From an uncultured Lachnospiraceae bacterium (GTDB lineage Bacteria; Bacillota; Clostridia; Lachnospirales; Lachnospiraceae): a stretch of 64,000 nucleotides of DNA. Shown here piece by piece: positions 9,298 through 16,923 of this stretch. The position numbers and the translations under genes were made by a program. Each line of letters begins with the position of its first letter. Within the stretch, counting starts at the first letter, position 1. The DNA lies in contig CAJTQI010000001.1 of the NCBI GenBank assembly GCA_910578645.1, positions 620,001-684,000 on the forward strand, written 5' to 3'. The notes beneath the pieces are model-generated. The model made no database searches. It saw only the letters and a list, made by a program, of their open reading frames with translations, and was not told the DNA's origin.

Positions 9298-10260
9298 TTA
9301 CAGTCCTCCTCTCCGGAATAAAGCATAGAAAGCATACATCGTGCAGGCAACTTCCAATCCTACACAGATATCGATAGGCAGGATGATGCCGCCGCTTAGG
9401 ATATGCCCTGGTATACCCAGCGGGATGTGGTTTTCAATGCCGTTTGCCCCGGTCATGTAGAAGTAGGTGCCAATCAGCCCGTACATGCACAAGGCGGTAA
9501 TCTTCGCAATTTTATAGATGTGTTCATCAAAAAACCGCTGCGTTTTCTTGAATCCGAAAGCACTGACATAAAGAATCAGTCCGGCCCCCATAATAGAACC
9601 GCCGGAGAAACCGCCGCCGGGAGACAGATGCCCGTTGAGGATAATATAGATGCCGAAAATAAAGATAATCGGACAGAGCACAAAAGCGGCGCCCTGGAGA
9701 ATCGCGTCGTTTTTCGGCTCAAACCGCCGGTCATTTTTTACTTCTTGCTTTTTCAGGATGGCGTCATCCACCATTAGCAGAATCATGACACAGCATGTGG
9801 CGATGAACAGGACGTTTGTTTCCCCGAAGGTGTCGAAAGCCCTGTAGGTCAGAATCATGCCTGCCACGGAGTTAAGCGCCCCGGTCTCTTCAAGACCTTG
9901 CTCGATATAGCGCTTGGAGACCACGTTATTAACCGGGTTTGCAGCGTTGCCGCTGGGCGGCAGGTAGGACACGGTCACTAATAGCACGCCCACCAGAACG
10001 ATGCAGAACAGGACGGCCATGACCACATAGGTCTTATGGAACAGACGGGCGGCCTTATTTAATTCCTCATCATATACTTTATCCCGGACCATCTCCGCTT
10101 CGTGCATACGCTCAATCATAGTTTCTTGGGCCAACACTTTTTCTTTTTGAGGCTGCATTTCCATATTCCCCACATAGGGGTCATAGTTGCCGGACAGCCA
10201 GCGGAAAAAACGGAACGCAGGTGTTTTTTGATATTCTTCTTGTGGTTTTAATTTACTCAT
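9298..10260 (-). CDS. mrpB: MrpB-like subunit (MnhB domain with N-terminal extension)
   Basis: A 320-residue protein. The MnhB hallmark GHLSPGGGFSGGSIMGAG lies near residue 215, within a four-helix domain covering roughly the last 140 residues. The N-terminal part has a hydrophilic, charged stretch of about 75 residues and then a helix and soluble loop similar to the MbhE segment found at the MrpA C-terminus or as a separate gene in Mbh complexes. It therefore looks like a fusion of an MbhE-like part with MnhB. It overlaps the upstream MbhD-like gene by 8 bp. Confidence 0.85.
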   Translation of the reverse strand: MSKLKPQEEYQKTPAFRFFRWLSGNYDPYVGNMEMQPQKEKVLAQETMIERMHEAEMVRDKVYDEELNKAARLFHKTYVVMAVLFCIVLVGVLLVTVSYLPPSGNAANPVNNVVSKRYIEQGLEETGALNSVAGMILTYRAFDTFGETNVLFIATCCVMILLMVDDAILKKQEVKNDRRFEPKNDAILQGAAFVLCPIIFIFGIYIILNGHLSPGGGFSGGSIMGAGLILYVSAFGFKKTQRFFDEHIYKIAKITALCMYGLIGTYFYMTGANGIENHIPLGIPGHILSGGIILPIDICVGLEVACTMYAFYALFRRGGL

Positions 10261-10531
10261 TCGGTGTAGCCTCCTCTTTCGTCTTATCCTTCTCGATGCG
10301 GATTGCCTGAATCTTTTTCAGGGTGGCAAAAAACAGGACACTGGTGATGCCTGCGCCGACGGCGGCTTCCGTAATTGCCAGGTCCGGGGATTCCAGACAT
10401 ACCCAGAGTATGGACATAATCAGGCTGTAGGACATATAGATTAAGATAGAATTAAGGAGATTTTTGGAAAAACTGACAGAGATGGCGCACACCACCAGAA
10501 ATCCCATTAAGATACATTGGAATATTGTCAT
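10253..10531 (-). CDS. MbhD/DUF4040-like antiporter subunit
   Basis: A 92-residue, three-helix protein of the DUF4040/MbhD type. In canonical MrpA this module forms part of the C-terminal extension; here it is a separate gene, as in archaeal Mbh operons. The conserved ESPDLAITEAAVGAG segment carries the acidic residues typical of the family. The ATG overlaps the mrpG stop by four bases (ATGA). Confidence 0.85.
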   Translation of the reverse strand: MTIFQCILMGFLVVCAISVSFSKNLLNSILIYMSYSLIMSILWVCLESPDLAITEAAVGAGITSVLFFATLKKIQAIRIEKDKTKEEATPNE

Positions 10532-10920
10532 GACGGCTCGCCTCCTGTCTCTTTCGTATGCTCTCGTGCCAACTCTGCCTCCAATGTTTCAAGGTCTGTG
10601 TAGACTTTGCAGCGTGCGGAGAGATTGTCGTTGGTTGCCACTTCAAGCCTTGCCAGGACATGGGAAGACACCGGAGATGCAAACCAGAGAAATATCACAA
10701 TCAACAGCATTTTTAAGGAAGTAAAGTTGAATCCCGAAAAAATAATGAGCCCAAGCAGGCAGGATGCAATACCCAGGGTGTCGCCCATGGCAGTCGCATG
10801 CATTCTGTTGAGTACGTAGTCTAAATGGAACACGCCAAATATTTCCGTAAAAAAGATGACCAATCCGCAGATTAAAAAAACACTTCCTATAATCAGCCGA
10901 ATCCATTCATAAACTCCCAT
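10528..10920 (-). CDS. mrpG: MrpG subunit of Na+/H+ antiporter
   Basis: A 130-residue MnhG-family protein with three helices and the typical LDYVLNRMHATAMGDTLG motif after helix 1. The start at 10920 (MGVYEW) follows an AAGGAGGT ribosome site and overlaps mrpF by 14 bp; a longer reading would extend far into mrpF and is not favoured. MrpG is required for assembly and activity of Mrp antiporters. The C-terminal tail is longer and more charged than in Bacillus. Confidence 0.88.
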   Translation of the reverse strand: MGVYEWIRLIIGSVFLICGLVIFFTEIFGVFHLDYVLNRMHATAMGDTLGIASCLLGLIIFSGFNFTSLKMLLIVIFLWFASPVSSHVLARLEVATNDNLSARCKVYTDLETLEAELAREHTKETGGEPS

Positions 10921-11239
10921 CAGACATACCTCCTTCATCGTTATTGTGCGGTTCCTTTGCTTGATAGCGTTTTTCTTCATAGATTCCGATATATACTTTC
11001 GAAAGAACGACCACTGCAAGGAAACTAATCATGGCATAGACCAAGCTCACATCCACTAAGAAACCTTCATCAAGCATCAGGGCGAGTATGGAAATCATGA
11101 CGATAACCATTGTGCCCATCATATTGACGGATACAAGACGGTCTGCGATACGGGGGCCTTTGACTGCACGGATAAGACAGGCGAAGAGCATAATCCCCAA
11201 TATGATAAGCGTTGTAATATAGATATAGTGGTATAGCAT
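10907..11239 (-). CDS. mrpF: MrpF subunit of Na+/H+ antiporter
   Basis: A 110-residue three-helix MnhF-family protein. The family motif is seen in RAVKGPRIADRLVSVNMMGT, with a conserved acidic residue in the third helix region (DEGFLVDVSLVYAMISFL). It lies between mrpE and mrpG as in canonical operons and overlaps mrpG at its 3' end. Confidence 0.88.
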   Translation of the reverse strand: MLYHYIYITTLIILGIMLFACLIRAVKGPRIADRLVSVNMMGTMVIVMISILALMLDEGFLVDVSLVYAMISFLAVVVLSKVYIGIYEEKRYQAKEPHNNDEGGMSDGSL

Positions 11240-11306
11240 TGTGTATCACCTCTTTTAATTTTTGGCGTTCAATCTGACATGGCGTAGCAGATATTTTATA
11301 TAGTGT

Positions 11307-11771
11307 TTATGTCACATTCTCAATTCTTTTAAGCAATTCTACAAATACGGAAGAGTCGATACCTTGGGCAAGCTCTTTGTCCAGGCAGTGCACCACGTAC
11401 TCATCGTCGGAGAGGCTGACCGTGATGGTGCCGGGAGTCAGCGTGATAGAGTTGGCCAAAAGCACTCTTGCAAAATTTGAACGAAGCGGCACATTAAAAT
11501 GGACCACGGCAGGTTCGAGGCGGTATTTTGCAGAATAAATCATATGGAAGACCGAGCCGTTGGCTTTCAGGATTTCCACCAAGAGCACGAATACATAGTG
11601 GAGGATAAGGAAAAATCTTTTAAAAAGAACGCGGTCGCTTGCGGGACTATAACCGAGGCAACGACAGACAAACCAGTACATTGCACCGGCGATGACCAAG
11701 CCGAACGCCGCAATTTCTAAGGTTAACTGACCGTTGAAAATAATCCATATCAGAAAAAATATGATAAACAT
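11307..11771 (-). CDS. mrpE: MrpE subunit of Na+/H+ antiporter; first gene of operon
   Basis: A 154-residue MnhE-family protein. Two or three N-terminal helices precede a soluble domain with the family signature ANSITLTPGTITVSL. It is the promoter-proximal gene of the minus-strand operon. The order E-F-G-(MbhD)-B-C-D and three further large subunits differs from the Bacillus ABCDEFG order and resembles the Mrp-like block of archaeal and Thermotogales Mbh/Mbx loci, but no hydrogenase gene is present. Confidence 0.88.
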   Translation of the reverse strand: MFIIFFLIWIIFNGQLTLEIAAFGLVIAGAMYWFVCRCLGYSPASDRVLFKRFFLILHYVFVLLVEILKANGSVFHMIYSAKYRLEPAVVHFNVPLRSNFARVLLANSITLTPGTITVSLSDDEYVVHCLDKELAQGIDSSVFVELLKRIENVT

Positions 11772-11917
11772 ACTCTTTATTCCTCCGAAAAGTTTCTTCC
11801 TATTTATTATATCCGAAACGCATTAACGGTAGCCATTATATACCTTCATCTGAAAATGTCAAGTGCCTGGAGGGATAAGAAAGTGTCAAGGTTATGTAAA
11901 AACAATATAATTTATAT

Positions 11918-11965
11918 TACTCTCAGTGAACAAAGGCATACATGCGCCTTTGTTCACTGAGAGTA
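11918..11965. repeat. Perfect 20-bp palindrome between mrpE and the panE-like gene
   Basis: TACTCTCAGTGAACAAAGGC and its exact reverse complement are separated by eight bases. There is no T-run on the plus side. The arms carry the motif found singly at 13394 and 14948 (CCCTTTGTTYACTGAGGG). It sits in the 329-bp divergent spacer 11772-12100, which otherwise holds only the promoter at 11969 and AT-rich sequence. Confidence 0.9.
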
Positions 11966-11968
11966 GGC

Positions 11969-11997
11969 TTGGAAATTTAAGAAAAATAAGGTATAAT
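11969..11997 (+). promoter_or_regulatory. Sigma-70-type promoter for the panE-like gene
   Basis: TTGGAA, a 17-base spacer and a perfect TATAAT lie about 100 bases before the ATG at 12101. The palindrome at 11918-11965 ends just upstream of the -35 box. Confidence 0.7.
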
Positions 11998-12100
11998 CTT
12001 GATTTAAACATGGAATATGCTAACCAAATATATATTTTCAGAGACTGTTTATTTCAGAGAAATTCTAAAAACGGATTCTATATGTGAGGGAGGAAAGTAA

Positions 12101-13018
12101 ATGAAATATCTTGTAATCGGTGCAGGCGGCACGGGTGGGAGTATAGGCGCATATATGACACGGGCAGGCAAGGACGTGACGCTGATTGCCCGGGGAGAGC
12201 ATCTGAAACGGATACAGGAACAGGGTATTAAGATGGAGACGAAAAAAGGCAGCTATATTGTACATCCTGTCAAGGCGGCAGACATGGAACATTATGAAGG
12301 GCAGCCGAATATTATTTTCGTCTGTGTAAAAGGATATTCGCTGGAAGACACCATTCCTTTTATCAGGCGCGTCGCGAAGACAGACACAATCGTAATTCCG
12401 GTTCTGAACATCTATGGTACAGGAGGGAAAATGCAGGAGAGGCTGCAGGAGCTGCTTGTGACGGACGGGTGCATTTATATTGCGGGAGAGATTAAAGAAC
12501 CGGGGACTATTTTGCTGAAAGGAGAAATTTTCCGTATTGTTTACGGTGTCAGAAACCCGAAAGAGATTCGGCCGGAATTGTTTGAGGTGGCAAAAGATTT
12601 GAAAGAGAGTGGCATCGAGGGCGTTTTGTCGGACAATATCAGACGGGATGCTTTGCAGAAATTTGCCTATGTGTCACCCATGGCGGCCTGCGGTCTGTAT
12701 TATAATGTGTCGGCAGGGGAGGTGCAGAAAACCGGGGAGCCGAGGGATACTTTTGTGAAATTGATGAAAGAGATTGACGCCCTTGCCGTGGCCATGGACG
12801 TGCCGTTTTTGGTGGATATTGTGACCACTAATCTGCAGATATTGGATGCGCTGAATCCTGAGGCGAGCACCTCCATGCAGCGTGATATTTATGCGGGTAA
12901 GCCCTCCGAGATTGATGGGCTAATTTATGAAGTGGTGCGGATGGGTGAGCGGTATGGCGTACCTACGCCGGCATATAAGATGATAGCGGATTATGCGCGG
13001 GCCAAGGGGCTTGTGTAG
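12101..13018 (+). CDS. 2-dehydropantoate 2-reductase family (ApbA/PanE)
   Basis: A 305-residue NAD(P)H-dependent reductase. The N-terminal Rossmann motif GAGGTGGSIG (residues 7-16) and the all-alpha C-terminal half with the conserved Lys in RRDALQKFAYVSP match the ketopantoate reductase family. The classic reaction gives D-pantoate for coenzyme A synthesis, but the family is often duplicated and other 2-keto acid substrates are possible. No panB/panC genes are nearby, so the substrate is uncertain. The start at 12101 follows GGGAGGAAAGT. Confidence 0.82.
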   Translation: MKYLVIGAGGTGGSIGAYMTRAGKDVTLIARGEHLKRIQEQGIKMETKKGSYIVHPVKAADMEHYEGQPNIIFVCVKGYSLEDTIPFIRRVAKTDTIVIPVLNIYGTGGKMQERLQELLVTDGCIYIAGEIKEPGTILLKGEIFRIVYGVRNPKEIRPELFEVAKDLKESGIEGVLSDNIRRDALQKFAYVSPMAACGLYYNVSAGEVQKTGEPRDTFVKLMKEIDALAVAMDVPFLVDIVTTNLQILDALNPEASTSMQRDIYAGKPSEIDGLIYEVVRMGERYGVPTPAYKMIADYARAKGLV

Positions 13019-13035
13019 AAGCAACAGTCTGATTA

Positions 13036-13092
13036 GATTGAAAATTAAAATTTTCAATCGCGAGATTTGTGTCTGCGTGTTGCTTGCCACAA
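13036..13092. repeat. Small hairpin plus 33-bp dispersed repeat (copy 1)
   Basis: A hairpin (GATTGAAAAT, TAAA, ATTTTCAATC) at 13036-13059 is followed by a 33-base block at 13060-13092 that begins GCGAGATTTGTGTCTGCG. The block recurs at 53352-53384 with 30 of 33 bases identical. Here it also folds back on CACAATCTCG at 13088-13097. Both copies lie just upstream of a start codon. Confidence 0.75.
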
Positions 13093-13155
13093 TCTCGGTT
13101 CACGTGCTGTCCCAAAGATAGTTGAGACAAAAGCGGCGCAGAAATGGAGTTAAAT

Positions 13156-13371
13156 ATGGAAAAGGATACAGGATTAAAATTTAAAGACAGATATCTGGCA
13201 GGAGAGATTGACTTTGAGGAAATCGATGATTACAGTCAGAGATGGGGATTCAGCGATGAGCCTGTCACACTGCGTGAATATCTGGGACTGAATGCGGAGG
13301 AAGAGGACGCGTGGGTAAGCATCGGGGATGATGCACTTAAAGAACTGTTGGATGGGCAGAAGCAATTTTGA
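13156..13371 (+). CDS. Small acidic hypothetical protein
   Basis: A 71-residue acidic protein with no recognised catalytic motif. It reads DRYLAGEIDFEEIDDYSQRW and then LREYLGLNAEEED, a layout seen in small Firmicute proteins often found near toxin-antitoxin genes (family memory, not verified). The start at 13156 is preferred because GGAG lies six bases ahead; an ATG at 13144 has no ribosome site. It precedes the MntA/HepT pair by about 80 bp. Function unknown. Confidence 0.65.
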   Translation: MEKDTGLKFKDRYLAGEIDFEEIDDYSQRWGFSDEPVTLREYLGLNAEEEDAWVSIGDDALKELLDGQKQF

Positions 13372-13391
13372 GGTTTATTTATATGATTAAG

Positions 13392-13413
13392 TACCCTTTG
13401 TTTACTGAGGGTA
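13392..13413. repeat. 18-bp dispersed motif (copy on plus strand)
   Basis: CCCTTTGTTTACTGAGGG lies within TACCCT...AGGGTA, an imperfect palindrome. The same 18-mer with one change lies inverted at 14948-14965, and a relative forms both arms of the palindrome at 11918-11965. It sits between the small acidic protein and mntA. Confidence 0.8.
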
Positions 13414-13452
13414 TCATAACAAAATAAAACAAAGTGACAGAGGGTAATTTCT

Positions 13453-13755
13453 ATGAACCAAGATATATACACACCATTGCAAATTCAGATGTTGTTACAG
13501 CCTGTATTCAAAGATTATAAGGTAAAGAAGGCAATTCTTTTTGGCTCATATGCAAAAGGATATGCAGGAAAACAAAGCGACATTGATATTCTTGTTGACA
13601 GTGGGTTAAAAGGACTTGCTTTTTTTGGTTTACTTGAAGATGTTGTCACAACACTTGGCAAAGAGGTTGATTTACTTGATGTATCCCAATTAAAATATAA
13701 TTCACAGGTTGGTGAAGAGATTCAAAAAAGTGGAGTAGTAATTTATGAACAATAA
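13453..13755 (+). CDS. mntA: MntA-type nucleotidyltransferase antitoxin
   Basis: A 100-residue minimal nucleotidyltransferase. The active site GSX10DXD is exact: Gly31-Ser32, ten residues, then Asp43-x-Asp45, inside GSYAKGYAGKQSDIDILVD. Family members of type VII toxin-antitoxin systems silence the partner HepT by transferring AMP groups onto a Tyr. The gene overlaps the hepT start at 13745 by 11 bp, the usual coupled order. The third acidic residue is probably the Asp in EVDLLD. The enzyme looks intact although its partner is interrupted. Confidence 0.88.
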   Translation: MNQDIYTPLQIQMLLQPVFKDYKVKKAILFGSYAKGYAGKQSDIDILVDSGLKGLAFFGLLEDVVTTLGKEVDLLDVSQLKYNSQVGEEIQKSGVVIYEQ

Positions 13756-14098
13756 AGACAGACAAGTATTGAAGAAGATTTATGCACATGTGATTTCAGT
13801 CCTGAAATATTGTGAAAACTGTAAGGGGCTTGATGATTTCTAGGTGGATGGTATGAGAGTTGATGCTTGTGTATTTAATCTGATGCAAATTGGTGAACTT
13901 GCAAAAGCTTCGGTGACAGATGAATTTAAAGAAAAGGTCATAACAATTCCATGGAAGCAGCTTTATGGTATGCGAAATAGGATTGTGCATGGATACTCAG
14001 GTGTGGATATGAGTATTGTGTGGGATACTATTCATGACGATTTACCATTACTGAAAATTAAGATAGAAAAATATCTGGATTTTCCAATTAAACTATAG
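13745..14098 (+). pseudogene. hepT: HepT-type HEPN toxin interrupted by an in-frame TAG
   Basis: From the ATG at 13745 the frame reads 32 codons, meets TAG at 13841-13843, then continues in the same frame to 14098 with uninterrupted HEPN sequence. Without the stop it would be a 117-residue protein, normal for HepT. The RNase/AMPylation motif RX4HXY is intact after the stop (RNRIVHGY, near residue 44 counted from the GTG at 13844). A single base change from CAG, AAG or GAG could have made the TAG. The GTG at 13844 directly after the stop might allow a shortened product of 84 residues, but no clear ribosome site precedes it. Read-through or a sequencing error cannot be excluded. Confidence 0.85.
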
Positions 14099-14100
14099 CC

Positions 14101-14140
14101 TCAAGCCAGTCTCTTTTTATGAGATTTGAGACTGGCTTGA
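14101..14140. terminator. Bidirectional terminator between hepT and ABC permease
   Basis: A perfect 13-bp stem (TCAAGCCAGTCTC with GAGACTGGCTTGA) and a 14-base loop lie between convergent genes. The T-tract is weak on the plus side, and the sequence before the stem is not A-rich, so the strength is uncertain. Confidence 0.7.
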
Positions 14141-14154
14141 AACCATACTTTTCT

Positions 14155-14883
14155 TTACTTCCCGTGCCTTTGCAGTCCAATCACTGACAGTACGGAGAAC
14201 AATACAATATACATGATGCATCCGGCTACAAAGTTTCCGATATCCAGCTCCATATATGGATTGTTAGCGCGCATGCCTATGGCGTAGAGAGAGTAGGGAT
14301 AGTATAATCCGGCTCCCTTATTGGTCAACAGCAAGCCGCCTATGCCTCCTGCAAGTCCGATTCCGATGGGAATGGCGAAGGAGCGGATGAACATGGAAAC
14401 GGTGAGCTGTACGCAGCATATGGCAATACTGCCTATGGTGCCGCAGAGGAACCATTCCAGGATTTTGGGCGGCAGATGATTGTCCAGACCACAGATTTTA
14501 CCGCAGGAATAATAGAGGATGAAAACCCAGGCATTGCCTGCGGCGGATATCACGACGGCCTGGAACAGCTTGCCCAGGTAGAGGCTTGGCAGGGAGACAG
14601 GGGCCGTTAAGAATGCATTCCAGTTGTCACGCATATGTTCCAGGCGCCACAGGTAGGAACAATATGTGCCAATCAGGGCAGGCATGAACAGATAGCACAG
14701 GAAAAGTGAGTGCTGCGACCAGAGGCTGTACCATTCTTCTTTCAGGACGCCCTGGTTGGCGGTATAGTTGATTGTGCCGAAGAAAGCGGATATGGGCGGT
14801 AATGCGAAGAATGCCAGCCATACCGGGCTTCGTTTTAATTTCAGGTTTTCGGCTTTAACGGTTCTGACAATGGATGATTTCAT
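14155..14883 (-). CDS. ABC-2 type permease, lantibiotic-immunity family (MutG/EpiG-like)
   Basis: A 242-residue membrane protein with six predicted helices. Its N-terminus (TVKAENLKLKRSPVWLAFFA) is the short cytoplasmic lead common to lantibiotic-protection permeases. The start at 14883 is chosen over an earlier ATG because GAAAGG lies at a proper distance. It is the third gene of an ATPase-permease-permease operon, and the two permeases probably form the channel. The substrate is inferred from the family as a cationic antimicrobial peptide. Confidence 0.78.
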   Translation of the reverse strand: MKSSIVRTVKAENLKLKRSPVWLAFFALPPISAFFGTINYTANQGVLKEEWYSLWSQHSLFLCYLFMPALIGTYCSYLWRLEHMRDNWNAFLTAPVSLPSLYLGKLFQAVVISAAGNAWVFILYYSCGKICGLDNHLPPKILEWFLCGTIGSIAICCVQLTVSMFIRSFAIPIGIGLAGGIGGLLLTNKGAGLYYPYSLYAIGMRANNPYMELDIGNFVAGCIMYIVLFSVLSVIGLQRHGK

Positions 14884-14947
14884 GGTATGGTTTCCTTTCG
14901 ATTCGTGTAATGATAGAATATGCAACGTTCTTTATCGCTATTGCCTG

Positions 14948-14965
14948 CCCTCAGTGAACAAAGGG
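14948..14965. repeat. 18-bp dispersed motif (copy on minus strand)
   Basis: On the minus strand this reads CCCTTTGTTCACTGAGGG, one base different from 13394-13411. It lies in the 96-bp gap between the two permease genes. Confidence 0.8.
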
Positions 14966-14979
14966 TAATGGCCAATACG

Positions 14980-15732
14980 CTAGACTTCCCTGTGGGCAAA
15001 CAGTATCCTGCCTGCAAAGTAGAAAAGGATGAGCCAAATAAATATGCAGACGACGGCGGCCAATTCCGGTGGTGAAAAGGCACGGTAGGCGTATGTGATG
15101 ATTCTTGTGTCCGGATTCCACTCTGACATCACTAAGGCCGCGCTCAGGTTGCCGCCCCAGGGAAGAAAAGAATAGGTGGTGACGAACATAAGGAGCAAGG
15201 CAACCATGGAGCCGCCAAGGCCCGCCACAAGCGGAACCATCTGATTGGCGAAGAGCATGGACAATGCAAGCTGCAAAAAGAACAGAGATATGGTGCTGGC
15301 AAGTTTGAGCATATAGGAAAGCAGGTAGTATTTCACATCCGGATTTCCTACGTATCCTAGCCGGTATCCAAGGAAGATAAAAAAAGCAAATTGGACGGCA
15401 AACATCACAGCGATGATAATGCATCCGCAGGCTGCCTTGGCATGGTACAAGCTGCCCGGGCTGCGGAATGTTTCAAGTTGTTTGTAAGTATTGCCCTTGT
15501 GTTCGATATCTGCCAGGCGGGAGGCCAGGACAGATATGATGGCCGGCATCATAATTCCGTCCATAAGGGACAGAAAATAGAGCAGAGAAAGCCAGCCGCT
15601 TTTCAGTTCCCAGTCTTTGGGGGCACGTAATGCCCATACCCCCCACAGGAGTTGTACGGACAACAGGCCAAACATGGAGAGCCATACTTTTCTTCTCTTA
15701 ATCTTATAAAATTCTAATTGTAATGTTTTCAT
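14980..15732 (-). CDS. ABC-2 type permease, lantibiotic-immunity family (MutE/EpiE-like)
   Basis: A 250-residue permease with six predicted helices and the N-terminal lead LQLEFYKIKRRKVWLSMFGL shared by MutE/EpiE-type subunits. Its ATG overlaps the ATPase stop by four bases, so the two are coupled. It pairs with the second permease downstream. In this family the complex exports or expels membrane-bound peptide antibiotics; the exact peptide is unknown. Confidence 0.8.
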   Translation of the reverse strand: MKTLQLEFYKIKRRKVWLSMFGLLSVQLLWGVWALRAPKDWELKSGWLSLLYFLSLMDGIMMPAIISVLASRLADIEHKGNTYKQLETFRSPGSLYHAKAACGCIIIAVMFAVQFAFFIFLGYRLGYVGNPDVKYYLLSYMLKLASTISLFFLQLALSMLFANQMVPLVAGLGGSMVALLLMFVTTYSFLPWGGNLSAALVMSEWNPDTRIITYAYRAFSPPELAAVVCIFIWLILFYFAGRILFAHREV

Positions 15733-16649
15733 AAACTGGACTCCTTTCCGGTCAGGGCAAGGAAGATATCTTCCAGACTCTTCTCACGTTTTTCTATACG
15801 ATATAAGGAAATACCTTGTTCTATCAGGTGTCTGCATAGCCTGGCGATTTCATTATCGTCCGCCATGGGAATGAGAAAATAGTCCGATTCCTTTTGTGCT
15901 TCGATGCCGTTTTGACGAAGCAATAGAAGGGTGGTGGCGGGGTTGTCTGTGCGCAGGGCAATCTGTTGGCTTGCTTTGGCATGTAATGATTCCAATGTAT
16001 CCTGATAGACCAGTTCTCCTTTGCGGATAATGCCTACGTGGTCTGCCATCTGGTCGATTTCGCTGAGCAGATGGGAGGAAACTACTACCGTGATGCCGTA
16101 GGACGAAGGTAGGGTACAGATTAGCTCCCGCATTTCCTGGATACCTGCCGGGTCCAGGCCGTTGGTAGGCTCGTCGAGGATAAGAAGACGGGGGAAACCA
16201 AGCAGCGCGCCTGCAAGGCCAAGACGCTGTTTCATGCCCAGGGAGTAATGACTCACTTTTTTTTGCCGCGCATCATACAGGCGTACGATTTTCAGGACTT
16301 CATCAATATCCTTTTTCGGGCATCCTTTGAGGGTTTGGAGAATGTGAAGATTTTCCTCCCCGGTCAAGTGCCCGTAATAACTGGGAGATTCAATCAGGGA
16401 GCCGGTATCCGCAAGCAGCCGGATGCGGTTTTTTCCATTTACCCTTGTGCCAAAGAGCGTGATGGAACCTTCGGTGGGCTTGACAAGTCCCAGAATCATC
16501 TTGAGTGTGGTGGATTTGCCTGCGCCGTTGGGGCCGAGAAAACCGTATACTGCTTCTCGCGGGACCTTCATGTGCAGGGTGGTGACGCAGCGTATTTTGC
16601 CGTACTGCTTTGTCAGATTTTGTGTCTCGATTAAGTTTGGTTCAGCCAT
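15729..16649 (-). CDS. ABC transporter ATPase, lantibiotic/bacitracin-protection type
   Basis: A 306-residue ATPase with Walker A GPNGAGKST (about residue 38), Q-loop, signature YSLGMKQRLG, Walker B LLILDEPTNGLD and switch His (SSHLLSE). The C-terminal extension of about 85 residues ending in REKSLEDIFLALTG is typical of BcrA/lantibiotic-protection ATPases. It is the first gene of the operon and is divergent from a response regulator and a histidine kinase, an arrangement of peptide-antibiotic sensing and immunity loci. Confidence 0.88.
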   Translation of the reverse strand: MAEPNLIETQNLTKQYGKIRCVTTLHMKVPREAVYGFLGPNGAGKSTTLKMILGLVKPTEGSITLFGTRVNGKNRIRLLADTGSLIESPSYYGHLTGEENLHILQTLKGCPKKDIDEVLKIVRLYDARQKKVSHYSLGMKQRLGLAGALLGFPRLLILDEPTNGLDPAGIQEMRELICTLPSSYGITVVVSSHLLSEIDQMADHVGIIRKGELVYQDTLESLHAKASQQIALRTDNPATTLLLLRQNGIEAQKESDYFLIPMADDNEIARLCRHLIEQGISLYRIEKREKSLEDIFLALTGKESSL

Positions 16650-16752
16650 AATATAATGATTCCTTCTTTCTTTAATTTGTTTTTCTTAAGTGGACAATGG
16701 AGTGGTAATTGTCCGGGTATTCTGTTTACAGGCTCAGTATAGGTTAGGCATA

Positions 16753-16787
16753 TTACATGGAACTGAAGTCTACATTACATTTACATT
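16753..16787. promoter_or_regulatory. Candidate response-regulator operator (TTACAT repeats)
   Basis: TTACAT occurs at 16753, 16775 and 16781 in the divergent spacer between the ABC operon and the regulator genes; the last two lie in ACATTACATTTACATT. OmpR-type regulators bind such direct repeats. The spacings are 22 and 6 bases, so this is suggestive only. Confidence 0.35.
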
Positions 16788-16814
16788 AAGATTTAGGATA
16801 GTGTCTTTTATTTT

Positions 16815-16841
16815 ATGGAAAAGTACGCAATAATGTAGTGA
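16815..16841 (+). repeat. Fragment of the 40042-type repeat header
   Basis: ATGGAAAAGTACGCAATAATG and the six following bases match 40043-40069 at about 23 of 27 positions. The hairpins that follow in the other copy are absent here. Confidence 0.5.
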
Positions 16842-16923
16842 AGGGACAGGAGGCCGGGATTTTTCGGAATATGGGGCTTTGCGGTAAGCAGCTCAAAATG
16901 AAAGATTAAGGTGATAATTTGAT

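Noticed and set aside
13060..13092. CRISPR-like direct repeat
   Set aside because: Only two copies in the window, 40 kb apart, with no spacer array or cas gene.
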